Shown: positions 42,071 to 50,290 of the stretch, piece after piece | Layout: each line of letters begins with the position of its first letter | Numbering within the stretch: the stretch's first letter is position 1 | Source: Lachnospiraceae bacterium KH1T2 | GTDB lineage: Bacteria; Bacillota; Clostridia; Lachnospirales; Lachnospiraceae | Assembly (NCBI GenBank): GCA_900114405.1 | Contig: FOSY01000002.1 | Coordinates: 124,001 to 188,000 of the forward strand | Length of the DNA stretch: 64,000 nucleotides | Direction of reading: 5' to 3' | The notes under the pieces: generated by a model | What the model saw: the letters and a program-made list of their open reading frames with translations, nothing else | What the model was told of the DNA's origin: nothing | The model's database searches: none | Position numbers and translations under genes: made by a program

Positions 42071-43122
42071 TACTGATCTGACAGATTACGAACTGACTCT
42101 TTTTCTTCCTCTGTACTGGCTACATAGTGTGTCGTTGATGTAATGGAGGAGTGACCAAGAAGCTTCTGCACACGTTCTATATCGCCGCCTGTTGCTTTTA
42201 GCATAGTCTCCGCATATGTACTTCTAAGCTTATGCGGAGTGATTCGCTTTGCCTCTGACGGAACCGAAGCAGTTATATACTTCTTAACCATCAGCTCGAC
42301 TGACCGCACGCCTATACGCTTACCTGACCTATTAAGGAAGACAGCTTTTTCATCTTCAAGCGGCATATATTTATCACGACATTCCAGATATGTCTTTAAA
42401 TAAGCTTCTGCAGCGTCACTAAAGTAAACAACATCAAAATTTCCGCCTTTTCTATAGATATTGATGCTGTGACGGTTAAAGTTGATGTCATCAATATCCA
42501 TTCCGACTAATTCTGAAACACGGATTCCGGTTGCTAAAAAGATCTGTATGATCGCCATGTCGCGCTCTTGATTTTTAGAATGGTACTTTGCCTGACGTTT
42601 ACTCAGACCATCACCAGACTCAACAGTATTTATAAATTGATTCTTTTCTTCTTTATCAAGATAAATTACCTCTTTCTTTGGAAGACGTGCTCTCGTGATA
42701 AGGTCTATAGGGTTAGAAGAAAGCATCTTTCGAACATAAAAGTATTTCCAGAAAGTGTTAAGGCATACCATGTAATGCTGAATGGTCGTCGGACTGCATT
42801 CTACATAATGAATATTCCCATTGGCATCTTTCTTTGGGTAATTTCGTAAATAGTGCAAAAATTCAACTATATCTTTATCATTCAGCTTGTCAAGGTCATC
42901 AAGAGTGATCGATGTAAGTTCTTTTGACGAAAAGTATGAATTTGAATTATGCAGGAAGTCAAAAAAGGTCTTTAACTGACTTGCATATGAGAAGATCGAC
43001 ATAGCAGAAAGACGTATCTCACGCTCAATAAAATAATCATATACAAACCCCGGAAGAGTTTTTATTATCTCATTTGCTTTGTCTCTAACTTTCCGGTTTT
43101 TTTCTTTTTTGTAATCAGACAT
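42067..43122 (-). CDS. Tyrosine recombinase, XerS/XerD-like
   Basis: 351 residues, ATG 43122. An N-terminal core-binding domain (about 25-140) with IFSYASQLKTFFDFLH, then the catalytic domain with Arg in TGIRVSELVG, Lys in YRKGG, HKLRSTYAE (H-x-x-R), LGHSS and Tyr in TTHYVAS. The long N-terminal region and pattern resemble the XerS recombinases that resolve chromosome dimers alone in streptococci. A dif-like site was not identified beside it. It could serve as the chromosome's Xer enzyme or as an element integrase; there is no sign of an element here. Confidence 0.87.
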   Translation of the reverse strand: MSDYKKEKNRKVRDKANEIIKTLPGFVYDYFIEREIRLSAMSIFSYASQLKTFFDFLHNSNSYFSSKELTSITLDDLDKLNDKDIVEFLHYLRNYPKKDANGNIHYVECSPTTIQHYMVCLNTFWKYFYVRKMLSSNPIDLITRARLPKKEVIYLDKEEKNQFINTVESGDGLSKRQAKYHSKNQERDMAIIQIFLATGIRVSELVGMDIDDINFNRHSINIYRKGGNFDVVYFSDAAEAYLKTYLECRDKYMPLEDEKAVFLNRSGKRIGVRSVELMVKKYITASVPSEAKRITPHKLRSTYAETMLKATGGDIERVQKLLGHSSITSTTHYVASTEEEKESVRNLSDQY

Positions 43123-43290
43123 ATGATAACTCCATAAATTTATAGATTTTTAATTATTATAGCTAATTTTTTTATGCTTTTCTATGCCAAGTGTGAAAGT
43201 TACGAAACGAAACCACTTCTATTGCACGTATATATTTCCATTAGTATAATCAGTCTATCAGAGCCGGCACTGATTTATAGGAGCAGAAAA

Positions 43291-43782
43291 ATGAACAGGA
43301 TCGATGAGAAGATACTTGAACTTATGAAAGGCAATGCAAGAATAAGTATGCAGGCACTTGGAAAAGCCATCGGAATTTCAAGAGTCGCTGCAAGAAAGCA
43401 TGTAAAAAAACTTGAAAGAGATGGAATAATCCGAGGGTATAATACATGCATCTATCGCGATGAAGAGATAACAATGTTTATCGACATCGTTACAATGCCC
43501 GATAAATATGATGATGTATTGAAAAAACTATCCTACATGTCAGCATATATACGTCAGATCTTTCGAACAACAAAGCCTTATCATATTCATATTGTAGCGG
43601 TATCTGATTGCGTATCCAGTCTCAAGTATTTGACAAGGATGATCCAGAAAGAGTGTGGCAGCGATATTGCTGAAATTCATTGCCATGCTGTGAAAGAGGT
43701 CATTAAAGATGTCTATGGAAAGGTTGATAAATATGGACAAAAGTCAGTGTCTGACGGCAGCGGATCTAATGGAACAGATTGA
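43291..43782 (+). CDS. Lrp/AsnC family transcriptional regulator
   Basis: 163 residues; start ATG 43291 (GGAGCAGAAAA upstream) keeps the canonical N-terminus MNRIDEKILELMKGNARIS. The winged helix contains LGKAIGISRVAARKHVKKLE. The ligand domain (about 60-150) is shorter and less typical than Lrp. The last 50 bp overlap the start of the alpha-CTD gene in another frame, so the two are probably translated together. The target amino acid or operon is unknown. Confidence 0.82.
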   Translation: MNRIDEKILELMKGNARISMQALGKAIGISRVAARKHVKKLERDGIIRGYNTCIYRDEEITMFIDIVTMPDKYDDVLKKLSYMSAYIRQIFRTTKPYHIHIVAVSDCVSSLKYLTRMIQKECGSDIAEIHCHAVKEVIKDVYGKVDKYGQKSVSDGSGSNGTD

Positions 43783-44098
43783 AGGAGTAAATCTCCACAA
43801 TAAAAAGGGAAGTAAACTTAAATTTAGACTGTATCTTACACAAACAATGAGCGATACTCCCATTGAGGCTCTTGATTTAAGCGTACGATCAAGTAATTGT
43901 CTCAAAAGAGCCGGAATAGAATATATTGGAGATATCGCAGAAGCTATTGCGAGTGGAGTAGATTTAGCAAGCATAAGGAACTGTGGATTCAAAAGCAGAC
44001 GTGAGATTATGGAAAAACTGATGATTTTTCAATATTATTCACTTCCGGAAAATAAAAAAGAACCGTATCTTAGAGAAGTGGTGCAACTAAATACGTAA
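43733..44098 (+). CDS. Orphan RNA polymerase alpha C-terminal domain protein
   Basis: 121 residues from ATG 43733 (GGAAAGG 8 nt before). Residues about 48-105 match the alpha-CTD: PIEALDLSVRSSNCLKRAGI, then YIGDIAEAI and FKSRREIMEKL, the two helix-hairpin-helix units that contact UP-element DNA and activators. The assembly domain of RpoA is absent, and the N-terminal 45 residues are unlike it. It could compete with or replace alpha-CTD contacts at some promoters. Overlap with the Lrp-type gene implies a joint role. Function is inferred from the fold only. Confidence 0.8.
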   Translation: MDKSQCLTAADLMEQIEGVNLHNKKGSKLKFRLYLTQTMSDTPIEALDLSVRSSNCLKRAGIEYIGDIAEAIASGVDLASIRNCGFKSRREIMEKLMIFQYYSLPENKKEPYLREVVQLNT

Positions 44099-44124
44099 AA
44101 AAGAATCCGACTTTGTCGGATTCT
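44097..44124 (-). terminator. Terminator of the SGNH gene
   Basis: GAATCCGAC-TTT-GTCGGATTC; on the minus strand it runs into TTTTTT. It overlaps the stop codon of the alpha-CTD gene. Confidence 0.85.
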
Positions 44125-44129
44125 CCGCA

Positions 44130-44768
44130 TTATATCGTGTGATTTAATTCGTTATCCTGAATCAATGATTGATATATTTCATTTATACGAATATAGGTTG
44201 CTGCTGTATAGTGCAATCCATCGATTGTACTAAAGCCTTCCGCCATTAAAACAGAGTTTGTGTCTATAAACGGTAATCCTAATGTTCTTAATGATGAGTT
44301 AAAAGAAGCAATTGTAGAATTGCTTATAAACTCATGATTCTCTACAGGATTGATCGAGGTTAGAACGATATTATATTTTGCTGACAATTCTTTGTACTTA
44401 AGAAGATAGCTGTTTATATTACTGAGATCATTAACGCCAAGCCCCATAATAAGTACCCATCTTTTATAAGGGTTTGTAGCAATGATTGCATCTGCCTGAG
44501 GCATTGCAGTATTTACGAGCCAGTCATAGCCCATACCATTTTGCGCTATCACATACTCATCATATATGCTGCTCATTTTACATATGTCATTCATCCCAAC
44601 AAAACGGCTATCACCTATAAATATGTATCCATAGTCTATGCTTGGTGTAACAACCGGAAGATATGCTGTCGCCGCCTGCGTATTCTGTGTGATTCCCATG
44701 CTCATAAGAATCGATAAAACCGAAAAAATTGCAACTACTGCCTTGAGTCTAAATTTCCTTAAATTCAA
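44130..44768 (-). CDS. Secreted SGNH/GDSL-type hydrolase-like protein
   Basis: 212 residues from TTG 44768 (AAGGAG 10 nt before). Signal peptide to about residue 32 (NTQAAT). Block I is FIGDSRFVG (nucleophile Ser), block III is MGLGVNDL with the oxyanion Asn, and block V is DGLHYTA (Asp and His). Such secreted members deacylate sugars or wall polymers, or act with O-acetyltransferases. The oxyanion Gly of block II is replaced by NGMGYDW. Likely an esterase on cell-surface or plant polysaccharide. Monocistronic. Confidence 0.82.
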   Translation of the reverse strand: MNLRKFRLKAVVAIFSVLSILMSMGITQNTQAATAYLPVVTPSIDYGYIFIGDSRFVGMNDICKMSSIYDEYVIAQNGMGYDWLVNTAMPQADAIIATNPYKRWVLIMGLGVNDLSNINSYLLKYKELSAKYNIVLTSINPVENHEFISNSTIASFNSSLRTLGLPFIDTNSVLMAEGFSTIDGLHYTAATYIRINEIYQSLIQDNELNHTI

Positions 44769-44996
44769 TGTATACTTCTCCTTAAAAAATATTCTCCTAA
44801 ATTATAGTCAATAGTAGCGGACATTTCTAATTGACTACAAGCTTATATTATCATGTTTTTAGGAAAATACAAATTATATATTACTTTATTTTTTAATAAC
44901 GAAGGAGTTTTGCTATTGAAGAATTATGTAATTTGAACACAAATAAAGAGAGTTAAGAAAATCATATGATCTGCCGATATAACAAATAGTGATGGA

Positions 44997-45046
44997 AGCG
45001 TATTTTTCAATGGGGTGAATTTCGTTGAAAAATGCGCTTTTTCTTT
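44997..45046 (+). terminator. Leader terminator-like hairpin before the 45197 gene
   Basis: AGCGTATTTTTCAA with TTGAAAAATGCGCT and a T run. AAGGAG at about 44901 followed by a six-codon TTG frame (LKNYVI) lies upstream, so this could be a small leader unit. The remaining part of 44769-45196 shows no gene. Confidence 0.6.
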
Positions 45047-45196
45047 TGAGTATAAGTATCATATTACTTATATATACGGAAAAGACGTATAAATATTTGC
45101 TTGAGCCTAAATTTTTTGTCAGAGCATGGATGTAAACAGAATATAAATGACGCGGTACAGTCGAGGCCGACAGATTGGCTGCGGAAAGGAACTAGG

Positions 45197-46060
45197 ATGG
45201 GAGTGATAGACGTAAATGCTTATAGTAGTGCCAATACGTATTGTAACGGTAATACCCCAAAAACCATGGGTTTATCGGAAGCAATCAAGAAGTTTGAAGA
45301 AGCCTATAAATTATCAGCCCAGGAACTAAAAGAAGAAAAAGATTGGCGTGATATGTCCGCTGAGGAATGGGATAAGATGCTTGAGGATGTTGATAATTAT
45401 ATCGACGCTTTTAAGGAACACCTGCGCGAAATGAAGGAAATGCAAGATGAAGCAGCACAGAAAGCAGCAATGGAAGCTAAGCCTGAGATGAGAGCACTCG
45501 CTGCATCATCTGCTGCTTTAGCTGCTGCGAGCGGATTTGATACTGGGACATCTTCGGGAACTGAGGAATTTTGTGAAGTTTTTGCAGCGGGTGGTGTTGA
45601 CCACGAAAAGAATTGGACAAAAAATCTTAAGACAGACGATCAGACAGTTCTTATGACTGCAAAAGAAGCACAAAAGATGGAGAGCTTTGTCTTGACAAAG
45701 TATCAAGAAATTCAGCTGTTTGGAAGTACATCTGTGGGAGTGTCTTCTTCTGGTCCAATTACCGAGTGTACATCAGTTGAAGAAGATGATGAACGTGAAA
45801 AAGTTTGGACAATTACCTGTATTGGAGCAGACAAAATTAGCAGTAAAAAATACCAAAATGGTAAAGTCCTTTCAAGTTGGGCACTTAAATACGAGTCACC
45901 CGAAGAGTCGAAACGTGTTAATGACTTTATTGAAGGCTTCAAAAACGATGAAAATCTCAGATTTACCGGAATGAAGGACTTTTGGACGAATTTTATAAGC
46001 AAAAACATATCCAAGAATGATCTTACATTTACAGGTTATGCTTGGGAGTGGATAAGATAA
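45197..46060 (+). CDS. Uncharacterised 287-residue protein
   Basis: The start ATG 45197 has GAAAGGAAC before it; the longer frame from TTG 45101 has none. It reads MGVIDVNAYSSANTYCNGN, then an acidic helical middle (LKEEKDWRDMSAEEWDKMLE, then coiled-coil-like EHLREMKEMQDEAAQKAAME). The C-terminal half is mixed (VWTITCIGADKISSKKY, FTGYAWEWIR). No signal peptide or membrane segment. Similar small helical proteins are common in Lachnospiraceae without a known role. Not recognised. Confidence 0.65.
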   Translation: MGVIDVNAYSSANTYCNGNTPKTMGLSEAIKKFEEAYKLSAQELKEEKDWRDMSAEEWDKMLEDVDNYIDAFKEHLREMKEMQDEAAQKAAMEAKPEMRALAASSAALAAASGFDTGTSSGTEEFCEVFAAGGVDHEKNWTKNLKTDDQTVLMTAKEAQKMESFVLTKYQEIQLFGSTSVGVSSSGPITECTSVEEDDEREKVWTITCIGADKISSKKYQNGKVLSSWALKYESPEESKRVNDFIEGFKNDENLRFTGMKDFWTNFISKNISKNDLTFTGYAWEWIR

Positions 46061-46248
46061 AATAGGTACGAGAGAGACTCTTGTTTCAAATCCGCATAGA
46101 CAGAGCTTAATAGTGCTGTATAAGGAATTAAAGAAAAAAATCTCGGATTTGCTTAACTTTATATGAAAAAATGTCGAGATATTTATAAAGTATATTGTAT
46201 TATAAATATCTCAATTATCATGTATTCATAGGGCGGGGGAATAAAAAA

Positions 46249-47358
46249 ATGGCATGGCAGGAAGAATTAAAGAATTCTATCACAACCGTTGAGCAACTCT
46301 GTGAAAAAGTGAAACTGACCACTGAAGAGCGCGAAAAATATGGAAAAATCATATCGCAATATCCGATGTTTATCACTCCATACTATTTCTCATTGATCGA
46401 CCCTGACGATCCAAACGATCCAATCGCGCGAATGTGTATTCCTTCTGAAAGTGAGCTTTTACAAGAAGGCAGCTTTGATACAAGTGGAGAAGCTTCCAAT
46501 ACAATGCAGAAGGGTGTACAGCACAAGTACCGCCAGACAGCTCTGATTCTTTCCACAAATGTCTGTGCCATGTATTGCAGGCACTGCTTTCGCAAACGCC
46601 TTGTCGGTCTATCGAATGCAGAACTTAATGAGCAGGTTGATGAAGCTACTGCCTACGTACGCAATCACCCCGAAATCACGAATGTACTTATATCCGGCGG
46701 AGATTCACTCATGAATCCAAATGAGATAATAGCCCGTTATCTTGAAGAATTTTGCAAGGTTTCAAATTTAGATTTTATTAGATTCGGTTCTCGTGTTCCT
46801 GTAACTTTTCCGCAGAGAATCTATGAAGACGATGGGCTGCTTTCTCTTTTCAGCAAATATGCACGCATTAAGCCAATTTACCTTGTAACTCAGTTCAATC
46901 ATCCACGTGAGCTCACTCCAGAGGCTATTAAAGCTGTACAAATGCTTCAAGCACGTGGAATTCAAGTGAGGAATCAAACTGTGCTGCTTCGCGGCATAAA
47001 TGATGATCCTGCTGTACTTGGAGAACTATTAAGAGGCTTAACACGTATAGAAGTAGTTCCCTATTATATATTTCAATGTCGTCCTGTCAAAGGTGTAAAG
47101 GGTCATTTCCAGATTCCATTACAGGAAGGTGTCAGAATCGTAGACGCTGCCAAAGCTTTACAAAACGGGCTTGGAAAAGGTGTGCGTTTTGTTATGAGCC
47201 ATCCTCTCGGGAAAATTGAGATTATAGGTGAAGCAGACGATGGAAGGATGATCTTTAAGTTCCATCAAAACAAATATCCGGAAGATGCTTCAAGAATCTT
47301 TTTCGCAGATATAGACACCGGATCAACATGGCTGGATGAGAAGCTTAATGCTATTTGA
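46249..47358 (+). CDS. Radical SAM protein of the lysine 2,3-aminomutase (KamA/EpmB) family
   Basis: 369 residues; ATG 46249 after GGCGGGGGAA. The cluster motif CAMYCRHCFRKRLVG (CxxxCxxC) binds [4Fe-4S]-SAM; VLISGGDSLMNPN and FGSRVPVTFPQRI carry the PLP-barrel and SAM contacts. It is shorter than KamA (about 416) and close to EpmB length, lacking the C-terminal zinc region. It interconverts alpha- and beta-lysine, either for the osmolyte N-acetyl-beta-lysine or for EF-P modification, or a related glutamate mutase reaction. No ablB or epmA gene lies beside it. A hairpin AAATCTCG/CGAGAT lies upstream (46138-46184). Confidence 0.85.
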   Translation: MAWQEELKNSITTVEQLCEKVKLTTEEREKYGKIISQYPMFITPYYFSLIDPDDPNDPIARMCIPSESELLQEGSFDTSGEASNTMQKGVQHKYRQTALILSTNVCAMYCRHCFRKRLVGLSNAELNEQVDEATAYVRNHPEITNVLISGGDSLMNPNEIIARYLEEFCKVSNLDFIRFGSRVPVTFPQRIYEDDGLLSLFSKYARIKPIYLVTQFNHPRELTPEAIKAVQMLQARGIQVRNQTVLLRGINDDPAVLGELLRGLTRIEVVPYYIFQCRPVKGVKGHFQIPLQEGVRIVDAAKALQNGLGKGVRFVMSHPLGKIEIIGEADDGRMIFKFHQNKYPEDASRIFFADIDTGSTWLDEKLNAI

Positions 47359-47440
47359 CAGTTACTAAATAACTTATCAGGCAGCAGCGGGAATAAGTCA
47401 AAGTTCTATAATATACACAAGCTTTCCAAACATTTTTAAC

Positions 47441-47489
47441 TCAGTCTAAGAAATCCCCTACCTCTAATCGTTAGTTCAGGTGGGGGATG
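47441..47489 (-). repeat. IS200/IS605-like terminal palindrome, copy 1
   Basis: ATCCCCCACCT and AGGTAGGGGAT, with GATTAGAGG in the right arm, followed by TTTCTTAGACTGA on the minus strand. The same block recurs inverted at 50956. Such hairpins are typical of the right ends of IS200/IS605 elements. The next 150 bp (47490-47640) hold no intact gene; the minus strand there is protein-like for a few tens of codons, perhaps a TnpB tail. Confidence 0.5.
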
Positions 47490-47653
47490 ACAAATTATAA
47501 TAAATCAGCAGAAAAGCTTTGGCTGAGTTAAAACACTCTGCAAGAATTCGCATTGATTCGGATAGGAAATATATCTGCAAAGCACACCCGAATCAAGCGA
47601 GTATGACATTTATCTAAATCATTTAAGAGCTATAGTTGATAGAAATACTCATT

Positions 47654-47715
47654 TACATGTATTGACATGTAGGTTCTGGCTAAACAATAATATATATGTT
47701 AGCTATAACTAACAT
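47654..47715 (+). promoter_or_regulatory. Promoter with two palindromes before the methyltransferase gene
   Basis: TTGACA (47662) - 18 bp - AATAAT. TACATGT-ATTG-ACATGTA overlaps the -35 box and ATGTTAG-CTATAA-CTAACAT (47696-47715) lies just after the -10 box. Both are perfect and could be operators. Confidence 0.5.
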
Positions 47716-47781
47716 TTGGCCAGTAATTTTTATGCTCTTTGTGTAAAAAACTTAGATAATGTAGGAAAGAAGGTGTTTTTG

Positions 47782-48561
47782 ATGGAACTGACTTTTGGAG
47801 ATGTACAGGAAACAGCACTTATACCGCTTGCTATAAAAGCAAGTGAAACGTCACGTGCTAATGCGAGAATAGTTGATCCTATGGCAAAGCAGATCATTGA
47901 AGTGCTTGGTGTAGATGTTAGTAAATATGATCCTTTTTTATCTCATGAAGGAGTTGTTGCAAGGACTATAATGTATAGAAAAGAGTTGCAAAATCTTATC
48001 GATAAATACCCTGATGCACTTTGCATTAACCTTGGATGTGGTTTTGATGATAAGTTTTCTCAGGTGGATAACGGACAGATCACATGGTTTGATGTAGACC
48101 TTCCAGATCAGATAGAAAAGAGACGTAAGGTATATTCTGACAGAGCCAGATGTACTATGCTTGCTGGAAGTGCCCTCGATAGTGACTGGACAACTCAGCT
48201 GCCTAAGCATGACATGAACATAATTGTCATGGAAGGAGTTCTTGAATATTTTACGAAAGATCAGGTAAAAAAGTGCATCAATATGCTCTGTGATAATTTT
48301 GAACATGGATATCTTCTTGCAGAGCTTCATTCACCATTTCTTGAAAAGAATGGAAGACATCATGATGCCGTTAAATACACGAATGCAAGTTTCGGCTGGG
48401 GAACAAAATCAGGCCGTGAATATCTTGAACTTGAGCCGCGAATGAGCCTCATTTCTGAGACAAGTTATAACGAGGAGATGAAGAAATATTCTATACGAGG
48501 AAAACTATTCGCTATACTCGGCAAGAACCTAAATAATCGACTTGCTGTATTCCAATGGTAA
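47782..48561 (+). CDS. Class I SAM methyltransferase of the LCMT/PPM1-TcmP family
   Basis: 259 residues; ATG 47782 after AAGGTG, chosen because it gives the family N-terminus. Features: ETALIPLAIKASETSRANA with the conserved helix, INLGCGFDDKFSQV as the SAM-binding Gly-rich loop with Asp, TWFDVDLPDQIEKR as the acidic strand, and MEGVLEYF as motif of the post-SAM strand. Bacterial members methylate carboxyl or hydroxyl groups of small metabolites. The substrate is unknown. Two perfect palindromes in its promoter suggest tight control. Confidence 0.85.
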   Translation: MELTFGDVQETALIPLAIKASETSRANARIVDPMAKQIIEVLGVDVSKYDPFLSHEGVVARTIMYRKELQNLIDKYPDALCINLGCGFDDKFSQVDNGQITWFDVDLPDQIEKRRKVYSDRARCTMLAGSALDSDWTTQLPKHDMNIIVMEGVLEYFTKDQVKKCINMLCDNFEHGYLLAELHSPFLEKNGRHHDAVKYTNASFGWGTKSGREYLELEPRMSLISETSYNEEMKKYSIRGKLFAILGKNLNNRLAVFQW

Positions 48562-48583
48562 ATGCATAGGATTTGTAAGAATT

Positions 48584-48733
48584 TATAGATTTTTGCAGCA
48601 AAGCTTCAAAAATCCCGCAAACAAGCCATTTAAATGCAGCTGCGCTGCGGGCTTGTTTGCTGCTTGTTTTTTGCTTTCAAACGGAACCCGCAGTAAATGC
48701 GTGTTCCTGTAATTTACGTACAAGAATTCATAC
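48584..48733 (+). repeat. 150-bp multi-hairpin repeat, copy B
   Basis: Same length and orientation as 28278-28427, with substitutions only in TTTGC(C/T)GC and TTTCA(G/A)ACG. It begins 22 bp after the methyltransferase stop codon. Confidence 0.9.
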
Positions 48734-48808
48734 TTAGCACCAATATTCGGTTGGTCGTGCAAGATCAACCGAATAAAAACTGCATTAATATGATTATGCG
48801 AGGATATA

Positions 48809-49342
48809 ATGATGAAAATTTCAGGATTAAAAGCATTCATTATATATTTTTTCATTGCAGTTTTAGCACTTATAGTTATTCCAAGGATTCTTCATAAAAA
48901 TTGTGCCGTAGCAGGATGTAAAAGAAATCCAGTCGTTAGCAGCAATTATTGCAGCGAACATGAATGCATTTACGATGGCTGTCATAATTTAAGAATTTCA
49001 GGAAACAAATACTGTCAGATACATTTCGATAAGATTTGGGCAGAAATACATTCCAACCCAAATTCTGTAAATTCAATATCAAGCTATAAGAAAAAAAATT
49101 ATCCAAGCCGAAGCAGTTCCAGCAGCACTAAGTCATATAAAAGCAAAGTATATCCAAAATCAAAAACTTTTGATTCATATGACGTTAATGATTACGACGA
49201 TCCATATAGCTTTGCCGAAGACAAATATGAAGAATTTTATGATTATGAAGATGATTACGAGGATGAGGACGAAGCTTATGATGCAGCTGTAGATTATTGG
49301 AACGATAATTATGATGATGACGACGATGATGAAGATTATTAA
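48809..49342 (+). CDS. Membrane-anchored protein with Cys/His repeats and acidic tail
   Basis: 177 residues, ATG 48809 with CGAGGA upstream. One N-terminal membrane segment (about 8-29). Then two repeats of the form C-x4-C-x8/9-YC-x2-H (CAVAGCKRNPVVSSNYCSEH and CIYDGCHNLRISGNKYCQIH), likely zinc-binding. A Ser/Lys/Tyr linker (75-110) leads to a very acidic Asp/Glu/Tyr tail (about 115-177). The layout is seen in Lachnospiraceae proteins of unknown role. Orientation of the tail, inside or outside, is uncertain. Confidence 0.7.
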   Translation: MMKISGLKAFIIYFFIAVLALIVIPRILHKNCAVAGCKRNPVVSSNYCSEHECIYDGCHNLRISGNKYCQIHFDKIWAEIHSNPNSVNSISSYKKKNYPSRSSSSSTKSYKSKVYPKSKTFDSYDVNDYDDPYSFAEDKYEEFYDYEDDYEDEDEAYDAAVDYWNDNYDDDDDDEDY

Positions 49343-49663
49343 ATATAAAATAACTGATTTTTATATGTTATTTTAAAATAACTTTATTTTGCGAAAAATC
49401 GACTAAAAATCGTTAGATATTCCTTTTTTTAAAAAATCCATCTCTTTATTTCGTATAATTTATATTATGCGAACATATTCATCACTCTTCTAATTACACA
49501 CAATTTGAGGCTTTTGTTTAGTATACTAGAATTTACGAAAATTTTGAAAAAATGCCAAAAAAGTCCAAATGGATACATTATGCATTTAATTAACTTATCT
49601 ATCGTGCGTACATGAAATATCATAATTAAAATCCTTTAACAAATATTTTGCAGAATGAAATTC
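49343..49663. other. AT-rich gene-free stretch
   Basis: About 320 bp without a supported gene. It contains an AAAATAACT/AGTTATTTT-type repeat just after 49342 and a TAGTATACTAG palindrome at 49519, identical in core to the gntR operator arms. That single match could be chance. Confidence 0.5.
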
Positions 49664-49710
49664 GAAAAAAGTTCGGAATTTAATTTATTTCTAAATTCCA
49701 AACTTTTTTC
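49664..49710 (-). terminator. Terminator of the YneA-like gene
   Basis: GAAAAAAGTT-GGAATTTA pairs with TAAATTCC-AACTTTTTTC. T runs stand on both strands; it lies 12 bp after the leftward gene's stop. Confidence 0.8.
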
Positions 49711-49721
49711 TTTTCTAATAA

Positions 49722-50066
49722 TTAATTGTCTTTTTCAGAATCCACATAATAAGGAACAATTATATAATCACCTATATGCACATTACAATCATAATCTAAG
49801 CAATTCATTTGACGAACTTCATTCTTGTATTCTTTTATATTCTCATACTCAATACTTATATATCTTTTGGCAATATCATCCAGATTCTCTCCGGGCATAA
49901 CCAGAACACTGGTAAAATACTTTACTCTTTGATTTTTTACAGAAGCATTTGCCATTGTATGAAATGAATGTATAGATAAAACTAAAATTAAGACTATAAA
50001 TGTTACTATACAATAATTTAACATGTGTAAATCATTTCGTTGTACTCTCCCAATACCCTTATTCAT
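49722..50066 (-). CDS. YneA-like LysM-type cell division suppressor
   Basis: 114 residues; ATG 50066 with GGAGG upstream (the longer frame to 50156 runs through the promoter region). One membrane segment (about 14-36, LNYCIVTFIVLILVLSIHSF), then an outside LysM-like domain: VLVMPGENLDDIAKRYI and HIGDYIIVPYY. Size, topology and position divergent from lexA match YneA, which blocks septation during the SOS response in Firmicutes. Identification depends on context because LysM is common. Confidence 0.75.
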   Translation of the reverse strand: MNKGIGRVQRNDLHMLNYCIVTFIVLILVLSIHSFHTMANASVKNQRVKYFTSVLVMPGENLDDIAKRYISIEYENIKEYKNEVRQMNCLDYDCNVHIGDYIIVPYYVDSEKDN

Positions 50067-50095
50067 AGTGCCTCCATCATCCAAAAATACGTTCT

Positions 50096-50231
50096 GAATA
50101 TTTGTTCTGAATCTATGTTCGATTGAAATTATAGCGAACATTTTTTCGAAAGTCAATATTTTTTTCGAACAAATTTTTGTGAACGAATATTCTGAATATA
50201 TGTTTGCACGTCTGGATTTTTATGATATAAT
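50096..50231. promoter_or_regulatory. SOS control region between yneA-like gene and lexA
   Basis: LexA-type boxes (consensus CGAACATATGTTCG): GAATATTTGTTC (50096), GAATCTATGTTC (50109), CGAACATTTTTTCG (50135), GAACGAATATTC (50181), GAATATATGTTT (50194). A promoter for lexA, TTGCAC (50204) - 16 bp - TATAAT (50226), overlaps the last one. Multiple degenerate boxes suggest graded repression. Confidence 0.75.
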
Positions 50232-50290
50232 ATACAAAACATATATTGGACTCAATATCGTATTGATATTTCAATAATTTGGAGGTAACT

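Noticed and set aside
42067-43122. Integrase of a genomic island
   Set aside because: Neighbours on both sides are ordinary chromosomal genes, no flanking repeats were seen, and the protein fits a housekeeping XerS-type enzyme.
46061-46248. Lysine riboswitch before the KamA-like gene
   Set aside because: Only a simple AAATCTCG/CGAGAT hairpin is seen; the multi-helix lysine aptamer motifs are missing.
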